This document shows, one piece after another, positions 51,896 to 62,465 of a stretch of DNA of 64,000 bases. The notes beneath the pieces were generated by a model, which was given only the letters and a program-made list of their open reading frames with translations, was not told the origin of the DNA and searched no databases. The stretch spans positions 1,613,501 through 1,677,500 of the forward strand of contig JAHDVF020001050.1 in NCBI GenBank assembly GCA_022606425.2, given 5' to 3'. The DNA is from Lepidostoma basale (Eukaryota > Arthropoda > Insecta > Trichoptera > Lepidostomatidae). A program made the position numbers and the translations under genes. Each line of letters begins with the position of its first letter. The stretch's first letter is position 1.

Positions 51896-52221
51896 TATAG
51901 ATTTCTAAATTTCCAAGTTTGTTTAATTTTTTGCTATTATTAACTGTATGTAGAAATATTGTGTCATTTTTATCGAAACTATGGCCAAATTCAATACAAT
52001 GGTTAGCCATCTCAGAAAAAATAGTATGTTTGGTGAAAGCTTGTTTGTGTGTTTGTGTGACGGATATGGATTGATGATAATTATTTCTTTAGATGTATGT
52101 ATTAGTGAGTTGTGACTGTATCTACAATAATGCCAGTTCTACAAATGTCGCTACAATGGATTCTATATCGATATCTTACCTTTGCTCGCTCAACACACTT
52201 ATATTTATTTAATAACTCTAA
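51896..52221. other. No gene
   Basis: AT-rich unique sequence. Confidence 0.35.
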
Positions 52222-52632
52222 TATCGTGGGTATGCTGGCAAAAAACGTTGAGTCTAAAATCGCTGTTTTGAGAAATCAATCATTTAAGTTTTCTTTAAAT
52301 TTGAAACATATAAGTGTCGTTGTCAAAAGTCAATCGAGGGAATTTTTTTCAGCCGAAGACAATAAGTAGAGTTAACGTTTTTTTCCAGTACAAAAATGTT
52401 CAACAAGACTCTTCGAAAAATATTAAGTTTTTTGAAGCTTTTAGCCTGTATGAAATACCTTTTGTACGATTTAACGTTAAATTTATTTTTAAAACTAGAG
52501 AAAAAATCTGTTTCATTCGACTTCGTGTATTTTGCCAATTTGTAGAGCATTGTAAACTTTACAATACTGCATCACTAAGTCAAAACTGACAATTTTCGAC
52601 TTAACGTTTTTTGCCAGTATACCCACGATATA
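52222..52632. mobile_element. MITE G, ~410 bp
   Basis: Left ATATCGTGGGTATGCTGGCA, AAAAACGTTGAGTC; right, inverted, ATATCGTGGGTATACTGGCA, AAAAACGTTAAGTC. TIRs are at least 35 bp with two or three differences. Interior open frames of 75-91 codons on both strands lack recognisable motifs. Confidence 0.85.
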
Positions 52633-53022
52633 TCGACCTTGTAATAAACTTCACTGTTTTCCTACATCACTCCTTCTTACGACGTCCAATCTTATTATGA
52701 CGAATATAATAGGCGAGAGATAGCTAGAAGCGAGACAGTGCTTGACTAATTTCTGAAACTTGATCCATAAAACAAGGAAAATTGATAATGATGGAATAGT
52801 TATCAAATAGTTGAGTCGGGAATCAGGTAGAGTGCCGCTCGAATGGGGGAGTTGGCCAAGTATTTCATTTGTGCTCTAAATTAATGGAGTTTTCGGTGTT
52901 TATGCCCCGTCCTTCTACAAATCTCATTAATAATGAAGATGACTGTGATTGGAGACGCACTAGGTGAGACAATGTGTTCGCGAAATAAACGCGAAGAAAA
53001 ATATAATAAAAATTAACTACAA
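52633..53022. other. No gene
   Basis: Unique sequence; no coding or repeat call. Confidence 0.35.
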
Positions 53023-53262
53023 CAACAACAAACCATCACGCCGTTTCCCCGCAGGGGTAGGCAGAGAAAATGGACCGCCACACTACTCTATCCTGGCACA
53101 CCTCTCTAACTTTCTCCACATTCATACAGCGAGTCATACACGCACGTCGATTCTTCCGGCTTCTGACATGACCAACCTATAAAATTTGGTCACGCCATGT
53201 TTTCCTTGGTCTACCTCGATGTGAATGAAATACGGAGTCGAGGTAGACCGAGGAAAAATGAA
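53023..53262. mobile_element. LINE 3' end, family 1, with short inverted end
   Basis: CAACAACAACAAACCATCAC is the complement of a (GTT)n tail; the minus-strand LINE runs to CCTTGGTCTACCTCGA at 53218, where 53219-53258 on + repeats the VNEIRSRGRPRK segment, giving a GAGGTAGACC hairpin. Confidence 0.8.
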
Positions 53263-53371
53263 CTAATCCATTGTTATTGATGGTTGAGGTATTAGTTTTG
53301 TAAAATTACATTATTAATTTATAATAGTATACACGATTGTTTAATAGTTTGACTTGAATTTAATTCATATA
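53263..53371. other. AT-rich spacer
   Basis: Nothing recognised. Confidence 0.3.
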
Positions 53372-53705
53372 ATACAACAACAACAACAAACCATCACGCC
53401 GTTTCCCCGTAAGGGTAGGCAGAGAGAATGGACCGCCACACTACTCTATCCTGGCACACGTCTCTAGGTTCCTCCACATTCATACAGCGAGTCATACACG
53501 CACGTTGATTCTTCCGACTTCTAACATGATCAACTTTTAAAATAGGATTGATTTGGTCGTGCCATGTTTTCCTCGGTCTGCCTCGACTCCGTACTCTATA
53601 AACGTCATTAACGTATACTTTCTTAACCATTATTTCTCCATCTATGCGCTCCATATGTCCGAACCAACGCAGCGATTCTTTCATAATTTTGTTCATAATA
53701 ACTTC
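53372..53705 (-). mobile_element. RTE-type LINE 3' end, family 1, (GTT)n tail
   Basis: ACAACAACAACAAACCATCA tail; the minus-strand frame of 100 codons has MNKIMKESLRWFGHMERIDG, EIMVKKVYVNDVYRVRSRGR, PRKTWHDQINPILKVDHVRS and REVCQDRVVWRSILSAYP-type end. Well preserved. Confidence 0.92.
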
Positions 53706-53890
53706 TTCCTATTAAATTATGCCTTAGTGTTTAATATAAATATTATTTAACACAAAGGCATTATTTAATAATATAATTAAAAAATTAATAATGCCTAACC
53801 ACATATTAAGTGCTTCATACGAAAGGTTAATTAATTTTTGTTGAAAATATTGATTAATTTAGTCACGTCAGGCTATCCTTGTTCTTCCTC
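53706..53890. other. AT-rich spacer
   Basis: Inverted motif TTTAATATAAATATTATTTA; nothing else. Confidence 0.3.
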
Positions 53891-54056
53891 GATTTCTAAG
53901 GCGGCCACATTCAAAGTCGGAAAAATCGACGAACGTGCATGTTACGATGTATTGATAGGGAGGAATCGAGAAAAGTATGTCAGGACAGAACGGTATGGCG
54001 GTCCATCTTCTCTGCTTACCCCTCCAGTGAAACTGCGTAATGGTTAGTTAGTTATA
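53891..54056 (+). mobile_element. LINE 3' end, family 1, (TTAG)n tail
   Basis: TTCTAAGGCGGCCACATTCA, AAAGTATGTCAGGACAGAAC, ending TAATGGTTAGTTAGTTAT. Short 5'-truncated copy. Confidence 0.8.
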
Positions 54057-54400
54057 TGCAACATTTTGAATGTATACAAATACTTGTAGACGAATACTGG
54101 ATTTTATTTACCCATTGCGGGATATCAATTCAAGGATTAATTTTATCTCAATAGAGACCAAGATGCAAACTGGAAACTGAATATGGTGATCGAGGTGTTT
54201 ACGGGACTTATGATCTGCCATTGGTTGGGTTAAGCGCACGCTTTATGTAATTACAACATTTCCCATTCCACCTTTCTTAGGACCACCATGTCTGACAAAT
54301 TTTTGGAAGTTGTGTATATGTTAATATCTAACACCCCAATTCACATGTCAGTTTCAATTTACAGACCAGCGCCATCTATGAAGATTAGGTTAGTTAGTTG
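54057..54400 (+). mobile_element. Family A element, left arm
   Basis: Outer part GAATGTATACAAATACTTGT, AGACGAATACTGGATTTTAT, then AAGGATTAATTTTATCTCAA, GTCTGACAAATTTTTGGAAG, ending at the CGCCATCTATGAAGATTAGG side. The right arm is missing. Confidence 0.8.
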
Positions 54401-54699
54401 GTTAGTTAGAAAATGTTGTCCAGATTAATTTATATTTTTATATTGATTCTATGATAAGCTATTTCTCACTTATTCTATAAATATTTAGACCCTTCCTCGC
54501 AACACGAAGGGTAATAATGATAGAACTTAAGATTCTAATATAATGTAGAGCAAGTGTTATGAATCCATTGAGGGATTCTTGTAATATTTCTCATATCAAG
54601 TGTTATTCACAAGTTATTAGATTCTCTTTACAAAGCAATATTATAATATAATACATGTGACTGGAGTTTGGAATCGTGGAAAAACTCTGTAATACATTG
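54401..54699. other. No gene
   Basis: AT-rich unique sequence, with a TTAGTTAGTTGGTTAGTTAG run at 54390-54410. Confidence 0.35.
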
Positions 54700-54965
54700 T
54701 TTTACCACACATGGAGTAAATAGGTTTTTTTGTTCCTGATAGTTACCTGCGATAGCGCCGACATCAATTGTTCTTTGCTCCGTCACGCAGAATCAACCTG
54801 CCTTTGGTGACCCCAGTATTAAGAGCAATTCGGAAGTTGAATCTAATCGTCTCGGATTTGGACATTTTTAGTGTCAGTGGGGCAGTTTTCATCAAAAATT
54901 TATTACAAATTCTGGAAAGAGTATTGCCTTGCTGACGTCAACATATTTAGGATCCTTCTGAGATA
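54700..54965 (+). mobile_element. LINE 3' end, family 5 (decayed)
   Basis: LRQNQPAFGDPSIKSNSEVE-like frames parallel the CSTNLPMVMPVGRAI block (AGAATCAACCTGCCTTTGGT, GACCCCAGTATTAAGAGCAA). Ends in AAATAAATTAATTAA further on at about 55080. Confidence 0.55.
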
Positions 54966-55084
54966 TATAATTTTTTTGTTTCATATTTCATTTTATTTTT
55001 ATTTTTGCTACAACTCTTTGTGTTCAATTGAGTCATCTTAATATTTTTGGTTTGTTATGTCTCATTTGTGTAAAATAGAAATAA

Positions 55085-55778
55085 ATTAATTAATTCTGCT
55101 CTCATCCACCTTCTGCGTCACTTCCACACATAAGGGTTTGAACTAGAATGCCAATATGCACGACCCTTTTGGCTTTCATTGATAAATTGTTGTTTCCAAC
55201 AACCTCGATTTGAATGGAGTACGGAGTCGAGAAATACCAAGGAAAACATGGCATGACCAAATCAATGAAATGTTTAAGGTCGGCCATGTTAGAAGTCGGA
55301 AGAATCAACTGCGTGCAAGACTCACTGTTTGAATGTGGAGCAAGCTGCTGTGTCGGGATAGAGAAGTGTGGCACGCCATGGCTGTCCATTCTCTCTGCCT
55401 CCCTTTCGGGAAACGGCGTGATGGTTTATTGTAGTAAATACGTAGGCGCACTTCCACACATAAGGGTTTGAACTAGAATGCCAATATGCACGACCCTTTT
55501 GGCTTTCATTGATAAATTCTTGTTTCCAATAACCTCGATATGAATGGAGTACGGAGTCAAGAAATATTGAGAAAAACATGGCATGACCAAATCAATGAAA
55601 TTTTAAAGGTCAGCCATGTTAGAAGTCGGAAGAATGAACTGCGTGCAAGACTCACTGTTTGAATGTGGAGCAAGCTGCTGTGTCGCGATAGAGAAGTGTG
55701 GCACGCCATGGCTGTCCATTCTCTCTGCCTACCCTTTCGGGAAACGGCGTGATGGTTTATTGTAGTAAATACGTTAAC
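55085..55778. mobile_element. Twin-primed family 1 LINE, duplicated in tandem (330-bp period)
   Basis: Unit 1 is 55119-55448 and unit 2 is 55449-about 55778, at an exact offset of 330. Each unit has an inverted 5' piece (CACTTCCACACATAAGGGTT, CATTGATAAATT.TTGTTTCC) joined near 'AACCTCGAT' to a forward 3' piece (GAATGGAGTACGGAGTC, AACATGGCATGACCAAATCA, CTTTCGGGAAACGGCGTGAT). Frames are broken in both. Confidence 0.85.
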
Positions 55779-56929
55779 GACTATGCGTATGCATAGTCTG
55801 ATGAATTCCAATGTGTTCCTGTCTCTAGTTTCCATAACCAGTGTTTTATCTATTTCCTTAGAAAATAATAAAATTTTCATCATTCCGCATTTTTTCTCCC
55901 ATCCTACACTCTGTCCCACCCTCACCAATATCTTTCAAAAATAATTTTATGGCCATAAAATCATGTACCATGTTTTGCTCTGTTTTGTGATATTTAGACA
56001 AAGAAGTGAATAGAAACTAAACTAGATTAAATATGGCCTGGATACAAACCTTTTTGCCTTTTGCATTTTTGGAATGTTGGATTCAGTTAACGCATGTCCC
56101 GCATTAACGGGGGACGGGAATAAGGATTGCATGAGCGAAACGAAAGGCACCGTTCGCCTCTAAAAAACAGACGTTTTCATTAATCACTTACCGTACCGTA
56201 AGGTCACTGGTGGCCGCTACGTAGGCGCACCATCAATACCGTAAGGCCACTTTGCATTAAAAATTATTACCGTAGGATTTATAACTATTTTTTTTGTGTG
56301 GCTAGCGACATCAATACACTATCTCTGCAAGAAAAATGAACCTTCTGACGTTGGTCGATCATATTGAAAAAGGGATTTTTGTAGAAGTCGAGCACTAGGA
56401 TTACCACTTATGGTGAGATAGATTTAAAGGAACAAAAGGATATCACTTGAAAAAAATTAATTTCAAGTGATAATAGACAAACACTGATACAACATACTTT
56501 GATTTTTTTTAATATTTGCTTTCAAAAAATATTTTATTTATAAAAATTTTAAAATTATATTTATTTATGCCTGTGACAACTGTGAAAGAAAAATCAAATA
56601 TACGATATTTCGATAATGCAACTTTAAAAATTTAAATTTGATATATCATTTTAAAGGTAAACTTTAAACATAATGCACAAAATTCATAAGCCCTATTTTT
56701 TTTAAATAATTAAACACATGCGGTATGTGAGTGTTTCTAAGCTAAAAACATCACGGTATTAAACGATTAATATAAAAGTTTTTTTATAGAGTTTTACGCA
56801 TGTGTTTAAAAAACAATAAATTCATCAGATTCTGAAAGGCGCCGCTGCGTCGTATAACAGCTTCGGGTAGGCGGTGGGTAACCTTCTATGTCTTTATATA
56901 ACTGTATGTTTGTTCATTTATATTTATTT
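55779..56929. other. No gene
   Basis: Unique, AT-rich. 56030-56280 is less AT-rich, with an imperfect direct repeat TACCGTAAGG.CACT at about 56195 and 56240. 56158-56190 has a family E scrap. No coding signal recognised. Confidence 0.4.
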
Positions 56930-57430
56930 ATTTATTCAGTAAGGGCAGCATACAGCGATATCAATATATTAATTAAGAAACATTAAGAAAAATAATAAAT
57001 AAAGCCAATTACATGCTACCACAAATACAATAAGCAGTTAATTGAATTTTAGCTAAGGCAAAATACGGTCAAAAAAAATGATTAAGAGTTAAATATAATT
57101 ATAGTAATAGAAATATGAACAAAATTAAAAGTAAAAATAAAAGTAACATATTATAATATCATGGAACATTATGGTCTCATCCACGCCGAAAGGTTGCTCC
57201 TATCGTTTTTTTTTTAAGTTTCGTTCGTTCAAATGGAAAACATCGATGCCTCCGAAATACTTGTTGTAGTCACAAATCCTGTACATTGCCGCGCTTTGAG
57301 CGTAGTAAGTGCGATAAACAGGGAGATGGAAAACTTGGCTTGCGATGTGTCTTGTGCGAGGTGTAGGGGTATTGAGTGTGAAATTGCAAAGAAGTTCAGA
57401 GTTATCAATTTTATAGTGAATGATTTTGTG
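56930..57430 (-). mobile_element. LINE 3' end with UTR, same family as 18965-21060
   Basis: Minus strand: RTRHIASQVFHLPVYRTYYA, QSAAMYRICDYNKYFGGIDV, FHLNERN, then a UTR ending in repeated AAATAAATAAATA complement at 56930-56940. It provides the uninterrupted reference for the LINE split by the solo LTR. Confidence 0.85.
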
Positions 57431-58115
57431 ACGACGACTATGCAGACGACGCCACAATCGTGGCCGAAAATGAAAGCGACTTGCAAGCAATGCTCTCAAA
57501 GTTTGATAAATCCTGTTCAAAATATAACATGATCATATCCATCCCAAAAACGAAGTGTATGACATTCGCAAGAAATCAACTGAGATGCGAAGTCTCTAAT
57601 GGCCTCTCCAGAGAAGTAAGGTGGATAGGGCTGCAGCAGTTGCAGGCTGCCTGAAAAATGTCATATGGAGAAACAAGGACATGAGGACTGACAGCAAGGT
57701 ACGCATCTATAAGACCTGTGTGCGACCAATCCTCACATATGGCATTGAATCGAGGGCAGACACCGTCAAGACAAAGAGCATGCTCAGGACAACCGAGATG
57801 AAAACGCTCCGCGCTATAGCTGGCAAGACCCTACGCGATCGAGTTAGGAATACAGCAATCCGAGAAATCTGCGAGGTCGAAGATGTGGTCAGATGGGGAC
57901 GTCAAAGACGGCGATACTGGCATCAACACGTAGAAAGGATGAGCTCAAATAGAATACCACACATAGCTCTCCATGGAACGCCAAACGGACAATGCCGACC
58001 AGGAAGACCCCCGAAACGGTGGAGAGAAAGCTGGAGTTCAGCATCTCAAGAGGACCCGCCTGAAATAACAGACTCCTGAGTCTACCAAAAGGGAAGAAGA
58101 AGAAGATTAAGAAGA
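57431..58115 (+). mobile_element. RTE-type LINE C-terminal half, family 3, (GAA)n tail
   Basis: Begins at the RT catalytic block DDYADDATIVAENESDLQAM, then IISIPKTKCMTFARNQLRCE. A short deletion and a frameshift near 57600-57640 lead to the frame 57621-58079 with AAAVAGCLKNVIWRNKDMRT, KVRIYKTCVRPILTYGIESR, TVKTKSMLRTTEMKTLRAIA, GKTLRDRVRNTAIREICEVE and CRPGRPPKRWRESW. Ends GAAGAAGAAGAAGA. It directly abuts the minus-strand LINE to its left. Confidence 0.93.
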
Positions 58116-59277
58116 TTTTGTGAAGCAGCATCATATCATTAGGCGTACGTCTATTTTCGAGAGAGTCCAAGGAATGAAATATTAGGGCAGATTGGTAATC
58201 CGAGAACGATTTGAACATTTTAAAATTAATATGTATGTTCCCTCAAAAAATAATTATAATGTGTCCAATATGCTTTGCAACTTTATTCACGATCAAAGTA
58301 TCGGCGTGAATTGTATGTTCATTTGACATTTTCATTAATGGCACGTACTTTAATAACCACCTAAAATCAATTACGTGTTACTTGCTCGTTTATTACAAAT
58401 TCGTGTTGTCGACCTAATTTCAGTAAATAATCATATGGATGGAAGTTTCCAATCATGGCAGCGAATTGCCACTGGGTATATGATTAATTAGTTCACTTAC
58501 ATGAAATAAATTATCGGTACCTACTTGGTTTTCAGATTTGAAAATAGATCATATACCGATGTAAAATTTCCATTCAAAACCAAGTAAGGAGGCTTTTAAT
58601 GGGGATTAAAAAATAACAGCAACTTTAAGTTTTTTGTAATAATAATTAAATTAAACGATGTTTTCAACTACCGGTTAAAACATTGGTTTCGCCAGGCATA
58701 AGCATACATAACAGGAATGGTAAACATGATTCTGTACAAAAATAATACTTAAATAGTTTAAAAAAATTGAATACTGAGTTAAATATTAAATAAATTCAAA
58801 ATTGGTATCAATCTCTGTATTATTGTAACACCAATATACGTTGACGAAACATCTGTCGCGAAAAATAAAAATACAATCATGATACATGAAACAGAGTTTT
58901 TTAATTTAACAGATTATAAATATAATGTAATCAATATAGGTAATCAAATAAGTAAAAAAACAAATAATAAAAATAAATACAACTCCAGTTTAGATATTTT
59001 ATGAATATACAGCCTTAGAAAGGCGAAATAAGCCATTCCCTTGGAATATAATAATTTTTTTAGAAAATAGTCGTTTTCATTCGGATATTTAATATTTAAA
59101 AATAAATATTTTTTCCTTATTATACGAGTATTATATTGTATATGAGTAATATGTTTCGAATTGAAAATTTTAAAAGCTTTTTATAATATCGGTTAAAATT
59201 AAAATTATTTCATCATTAATAAAAGTTGTGTGTCTTCTTAATTATATAAATTAAAACGTATATATTTTTATATATCT
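58116..59277. other. AT-rich DNA, no gene; scraps of families D and E
   Basis: 58655-58705 is a half of foldback D (AAACGATGTTTTCAACTACC). 58820-58880 has GTAACACCAATATACGTTGA and CATCTGTCGCGA, family B-like. 59018-59095 is family E inverted. No coding signal. Confidence 0.45.
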
Positions 59278-59398
59278 GTGGCGATGAGGTCCGCAACCCA
59301 TCACACCACGTCTCCCGCGGAGGCGAAAAGAGAAGGATGGAGTTCCGCATCGGTTGAAGTGTGGCAGTCCATTCAGTTAGTTAGTTAATAAGTTATAT
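59278..59398 (+). mobile_element. LINE-tailed SINE, copy 3 (short)
   Basis: GGCGATGAGGTCCGCAACCC, CGGAGGCGAAAAGAGAAGGA, GTGTGGCAGTCCATTCAGTT, AGTTAGTTAA. The middle of the LINE-like 3' part is deleted. Confidence 0.75.
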
Positions 59399-60049
59399 TT
59401 TTATAGATATCACACAATAAGAAAAAAAATACAGTGGATTATGCCTTGAAAGTTCTGTGTGTTTGTATGTTTGAACTGAGAGACAATTCGAAATTCGTTC
59501 CCGGGCTCACATAGGTGGGTTATATTAATTTTGAGACAATACCCTGTTTCCGGGAGTTAGAATGCGAGGCACGCGAGGAGAGGGAGAGAGACAGATTAAT
59601 GGATCGGGTGTGAAAGGTAACTGGAGCCAAGGACATTTGATAAAATCCGAAGGGAAAAAACAGGAGGGCGATCTGAGACATTCGCCAATCTTCCAGAACC
59701 CGTTTCTCCCAGGGAAATTTATCTGGCATATTTTTTATTTATATGTCTACCGATATATGAAAGAAAAATAAGGTCGCAGGGTTTGCCTTACCTAAAGCCG
59801 TAATACCAAAAATTCAATCCCTACAAAAAATTGCAATCCTAGGGTTTCACAGTTCCGTTTTGATGATCGTTCCAAAATATGTGGTAAAGGGGAAAGAATG
59901 CCTTACTCCTGATTCTGAAAGGCATATTCCAAAATTCGACTTAAATTATATAATACTCGTACTCGTATATTAAGCATAAAGCTATTTTTGATTTTTTTTT
60001 AACCAAACAAACTTTTATTTCTCTTTTTAGTTTGTATATACTTTGTACG
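59399..60049. other. No gene
   Basis: 59500-59700 is less AT-rich (AGAATGCGAGGCACGCGAGG) with overlapping short frames on both strands; no domain recognised. Confidence 0.35.
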
Positions 60050-60135
60050 AGTAATTATATATAATTATATTGTAATTATATTGTAATACAGTAATTATAT
60101 GTATATAATTATATTGTAATTATATATGTAACACT
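60050..60135 (+). repeat. AT-rich tandem repeat
   Basis: Irregular copies of TAATTATAT(T)GTAATTATAT. Confidence 0.8.
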
Positions 60136-60164
60136 TATATATGAAAAAAATTATAATATTAAAA

Positions 60165-60655
60165 AAATTATCATGTATGGAAGCGAAGCATGGAACTGGC
60201 AAAAGAAGGATGAAAGTAGAATAATTGCAGTAGAAATGAGATCTCTTAGACGAATGTGTGGATACTCTGTGTATGATAGAGTGTCGAATGAAAATATAAT
60301 AAGTGAATGCGGTGCGAATGATGGTGTCATGAACAAAATAATGAAAGGATCATTAAGATGGTTTGGACATATGGAAAGAATGAATGAAGAAAGAATGGTA
60401 AAAAAAAATTATGTTAATGATGTAAATGGAACCAGAAATAGGGGTAGACCGAGGAAAACGTGGCACGATCAAATAAATTAAATATTGAATGTCGGCCATG
60501 TGAGGAGTCAGAGAAATCGACGCGCGTGCATGACACGATGTATGAATGTTGAGGAAACAAGAGAAATATGTCAGGAAAGAAAAGTGTGGCAGTCCATTCT
60601 TTCTGCCTACCCCTTCGGGGAGACGGCGTGATGGTTAGTAAGTTAGTTAGTTAGT
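60165..60655 (+). mobile_element. RTE-type LINE C-terminus, family 1, (TTAG)n tail
   Basis: Open frame from 60173 for 102 codons: MYGSEAWNWQKKDESRIIAV, MRSLRRMCGYSVYDRVSNEN, GSLRWFGHMERMNEERMVKK, RNRGRPRKTWHDQIN then TAA. The remaining LINE end follows to GACGGCGTGATGGTTAGTAA and a GTTAGTTAGTTAG tail. Confidence 0.93.
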
Positions 60656-60659
60656 TATA

Positions 60660-60880
60660 TTAAAAAAATTAAATTACATAGACATGTTTCGGACAAACAG
60701 TCCTTCTTCAGTAAAAATATTAATTTTAAATTATATAAAATTGTTTACTAAAATAAATCTTTATAAAATCTGTCAAATCATGTTAACAATTTTATAATAT
60801 TTTGAAAAATGTATCTTTACTGAAGAAGGACTGATTGTCCGAAACACGTCTATGTAATTAATTTTTTTTATTATAATTGT
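60660..60880. mobile_element. Foldback with CCGAAACA arms
   Basis: AATTACATAGACATGTTTCG, GACAAACAGTCCTTCTTCAG at the left are inverted at 60825-60880 (CTGAAGAAGGACTGATTGTC, CGAAACACGTCTATGTAATT). The inner parts are also partly inverted. A half-site is at 36450-36490. Confidence 0.88.
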
Positions 60881-60994
60881 TGTATATACAAAGTATATAA
60901 AAAAGAAAGAGAGAAATAAACTATCATAACAACACAAAATATGGCGTATATAGAAGAAACAAACTTTTGTTTGTTTTTTTAACCAAAAAAAAAC
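60881..60994. other. AT-rich spacer
   Basis: Homopolymer-rich; nothing recognised. Confidence 0.3.
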
Positions 60995-61312
60995 AAAAAA
61001 ACCATCACGCCGTTTCCCCGTACACGCTACCCCGGGGTAGGCAAAGGGAATGAACCGCCACACTACTCCGTCTTAGCACACCTCTCTAGATTCCTCTACA
61101 ATCATACAGCAAGTCATACATGCACGTCGATTCTTCCGACTTCTAACATGACCAACCTTTAAAATTTGATTATTTTGATCATGCCATGTTTTCCTCGGTC
61201 TGCGTTGACTCCATACTTCATTTACATCATTAACGTATACTTTCTTAACTATTCTTTCTCCACCCATGCGCTCCATATGTCCGAACCAACGTAGCGATCC
61301 TTTCATAATTTT
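60995..61312 (-). mobile_element. RTE-type LINE 3' end, family 1
   Basis: ACCATCACGCCGTTTCCCCG, then a 12-base insertion and the minus-strand frame MKGSLRWFGHMERMGGERIV, KKVYVNDVNEVWSQRRPRKT, VGHVRSRKNRRACMTCC, ESREVC. Confidence 0.9.
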
Positions 61313-61359
61313 TAACCATACTCGTATATCTATTATGCGACTATCTTAATAACCTTACC

Positions 61360-61622
61360 TACAACGACCTTCGTGGCCGAATGATAAGTGCTTTGACTGC
61401 CACGCCGAAAGTCCCAGGTTCGATTCCTAGCGATGGCAGTGTGATTTTCACGCTGTCTTTGGTCTGGTAAAGAATTCACGTGATAACAAAATGGCGATTG
61501 ATTAGCTACCTATCACATGTCACGCGAATCAATATGATAGCTATACCCTTTACATCGATTTGACTCGCGTTGTAATGATGTGAAGAGCTATTCAAAATAA
61601 TAATAATAATAATAATTGTCTT
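61360..61622 (+). mobile_element. tRNA-derived SINE type 1, alternative 3' end
   Basis: Head ACGACCTTCGTGGCCGAATG, box B GGTTCGATTCC, body AAGAATTCACGTGATAACAA, then the CCTTTACATCGATTTGACTC 3' end and AATAATAATAATAATAAT tail. The best-preserved copy of this subtype; same 3' end as 28685-28944. Confidence 0.9.
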
Positions 61623-61659
61623 CTTCTTCTTCGTATTTTCTTTGGATCTACAAATAATA

Positions 61660-61761
61660 ATAATGATTATGTATAAATGTTGAGAAAGCAGGATAAATAT
61701 ATAACAGTATGGCGGTCCATTTTATCTGTCTTCCTCTTAGAAGAATAAACCGCATTTTTTC
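61660..61761 (+). mobile_element. LINE 3' scrap, family 1
   Basis: GTTGAGAAAGCAGGATAAAT, CAGTATGGCGGTCCATTTTA; highly decayed. Confidence 0.55.
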
Positions 61762-61918
61762 GCTTTACTAACTAACTAACTAACAAACCATCACGCCGTC
61801 TCCTCGAAAGGGTAGACATAAAGAATGGACTGTCACACTTTAACCGATGCGGCACTCCATCCTTCTGTTTTCGCCAGGCGGGAGACGCGGTGTGATGGGT
61901 TGCGAACCTCATCGCTTT
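61762..61918 (-). mobile_element. LINE-tailed SINE, copy 4
   Basis: ACTAACTAACTAACAAACCA tail, GACTGTCACACTTTAACCGA, GGGAGACGCGGTGTGATGGG, TTGCGAACCTCATCGC; minus-strand orientation. Confidence 0.75.
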
Positions 61919-61939
61919 ACTATTTATGATAAAATAAAA

Positions 61940-62100
61940 CGACACAACAACAACAAATCATCATGCCGCTTCCTTTGAAGGGTGGTCACAGAAAAAAGAC
62001 CCCCTATACTTTTTTCTATTAACACACTTCTCTAGATTCTCCCACTTTCATACAGCATGTCATACATGCACGTCGGTTCTTCAGACTTCCAATTTGACCG
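61940..62100 (-). mobile_element. LINE 3' end, family 1, (GTT)n tail
   Basis: ACAACAACAACAAATCATCA tail, CATACAGCATGTCATACATG; decayed. Confidence 0.75.
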
Positions 62101-62114
62101 ATCTACTCTCTACC

Positions 62115-62202
62115 AATGACAGGTCATAAGTCCTGTAAACACCTTGATCATCCATGTTCAGTTTCCAGTTTACGTCTTCGTCTCTATTGAGATACAATTA
62201 AA
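62115..62202 (-). mobile_element. Family A end fragment with 14-bp target duplication
   Basis: Flanked by perfect ATCTACTCTCTACC at 62101-62114 and 62203-62216. The insert is just the outer part of family A (AATGACAGGTCATAAGTCCT to GAGATACAATTAAA). Confidence 0.88.
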
Positions 62203-62395
62203 ATCTACTCTCTACCCTTTGGTATTCTTTCTACATGGCTAGCCCACTGTAGGGGTTGAGACATACAAAACCTCACCACTATCTCCTGGTTAATCAGTAC
62301 TTCCAGCTCATGATTTCTTTTGATTCTTTCCCAAGTCCCATCCTCCAGGTAGCTTGTTTTCTTCTCTCTACGTAAAGGTATACAAATCAAATATC
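62203..62395 (-). mobile_element. RTE-type LINE fragment
   Basis: Minus strand: EVLINQEIVVRFCMSQPLQW, ASHVERIPKGRE, resembling the RT-linker region with VRFIK..RL.W.GHV.R. Truncated on both sides. Confidence 0.65.
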
Positions 62396-62465
62396 AAATT
62401 TTCTTATGGAGCATTACTTTGTGGTTAGACATTTTAAAAATATAAAATAAATTTAAAAAACTTTT
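62396..62465. other. Short spacer
   Basis: GAGCATTACTTTGTGGTTAG resembles the outer left end of MITE family H (37728-37755). Confidence 0.4.

Noticed and set aside
54390..54410. Telomere-like repeat
   Set aside because: The unit is TTAG/TTGG-like as in LINE tails, not the insect telomeric TTAGG array.
60050..60135. Possible replication origin in AT-rich repeats
   Set aside because: Simple AT tandem repeat; nothing specific supports an origin in animal DNA.
11281..61622. tRNA genes at the box A/box B sites
   Set aside because: The heads lack complete acceptor stems and are followed by a conserved noncoding body and simple-repeat tails, so they are SINEs.
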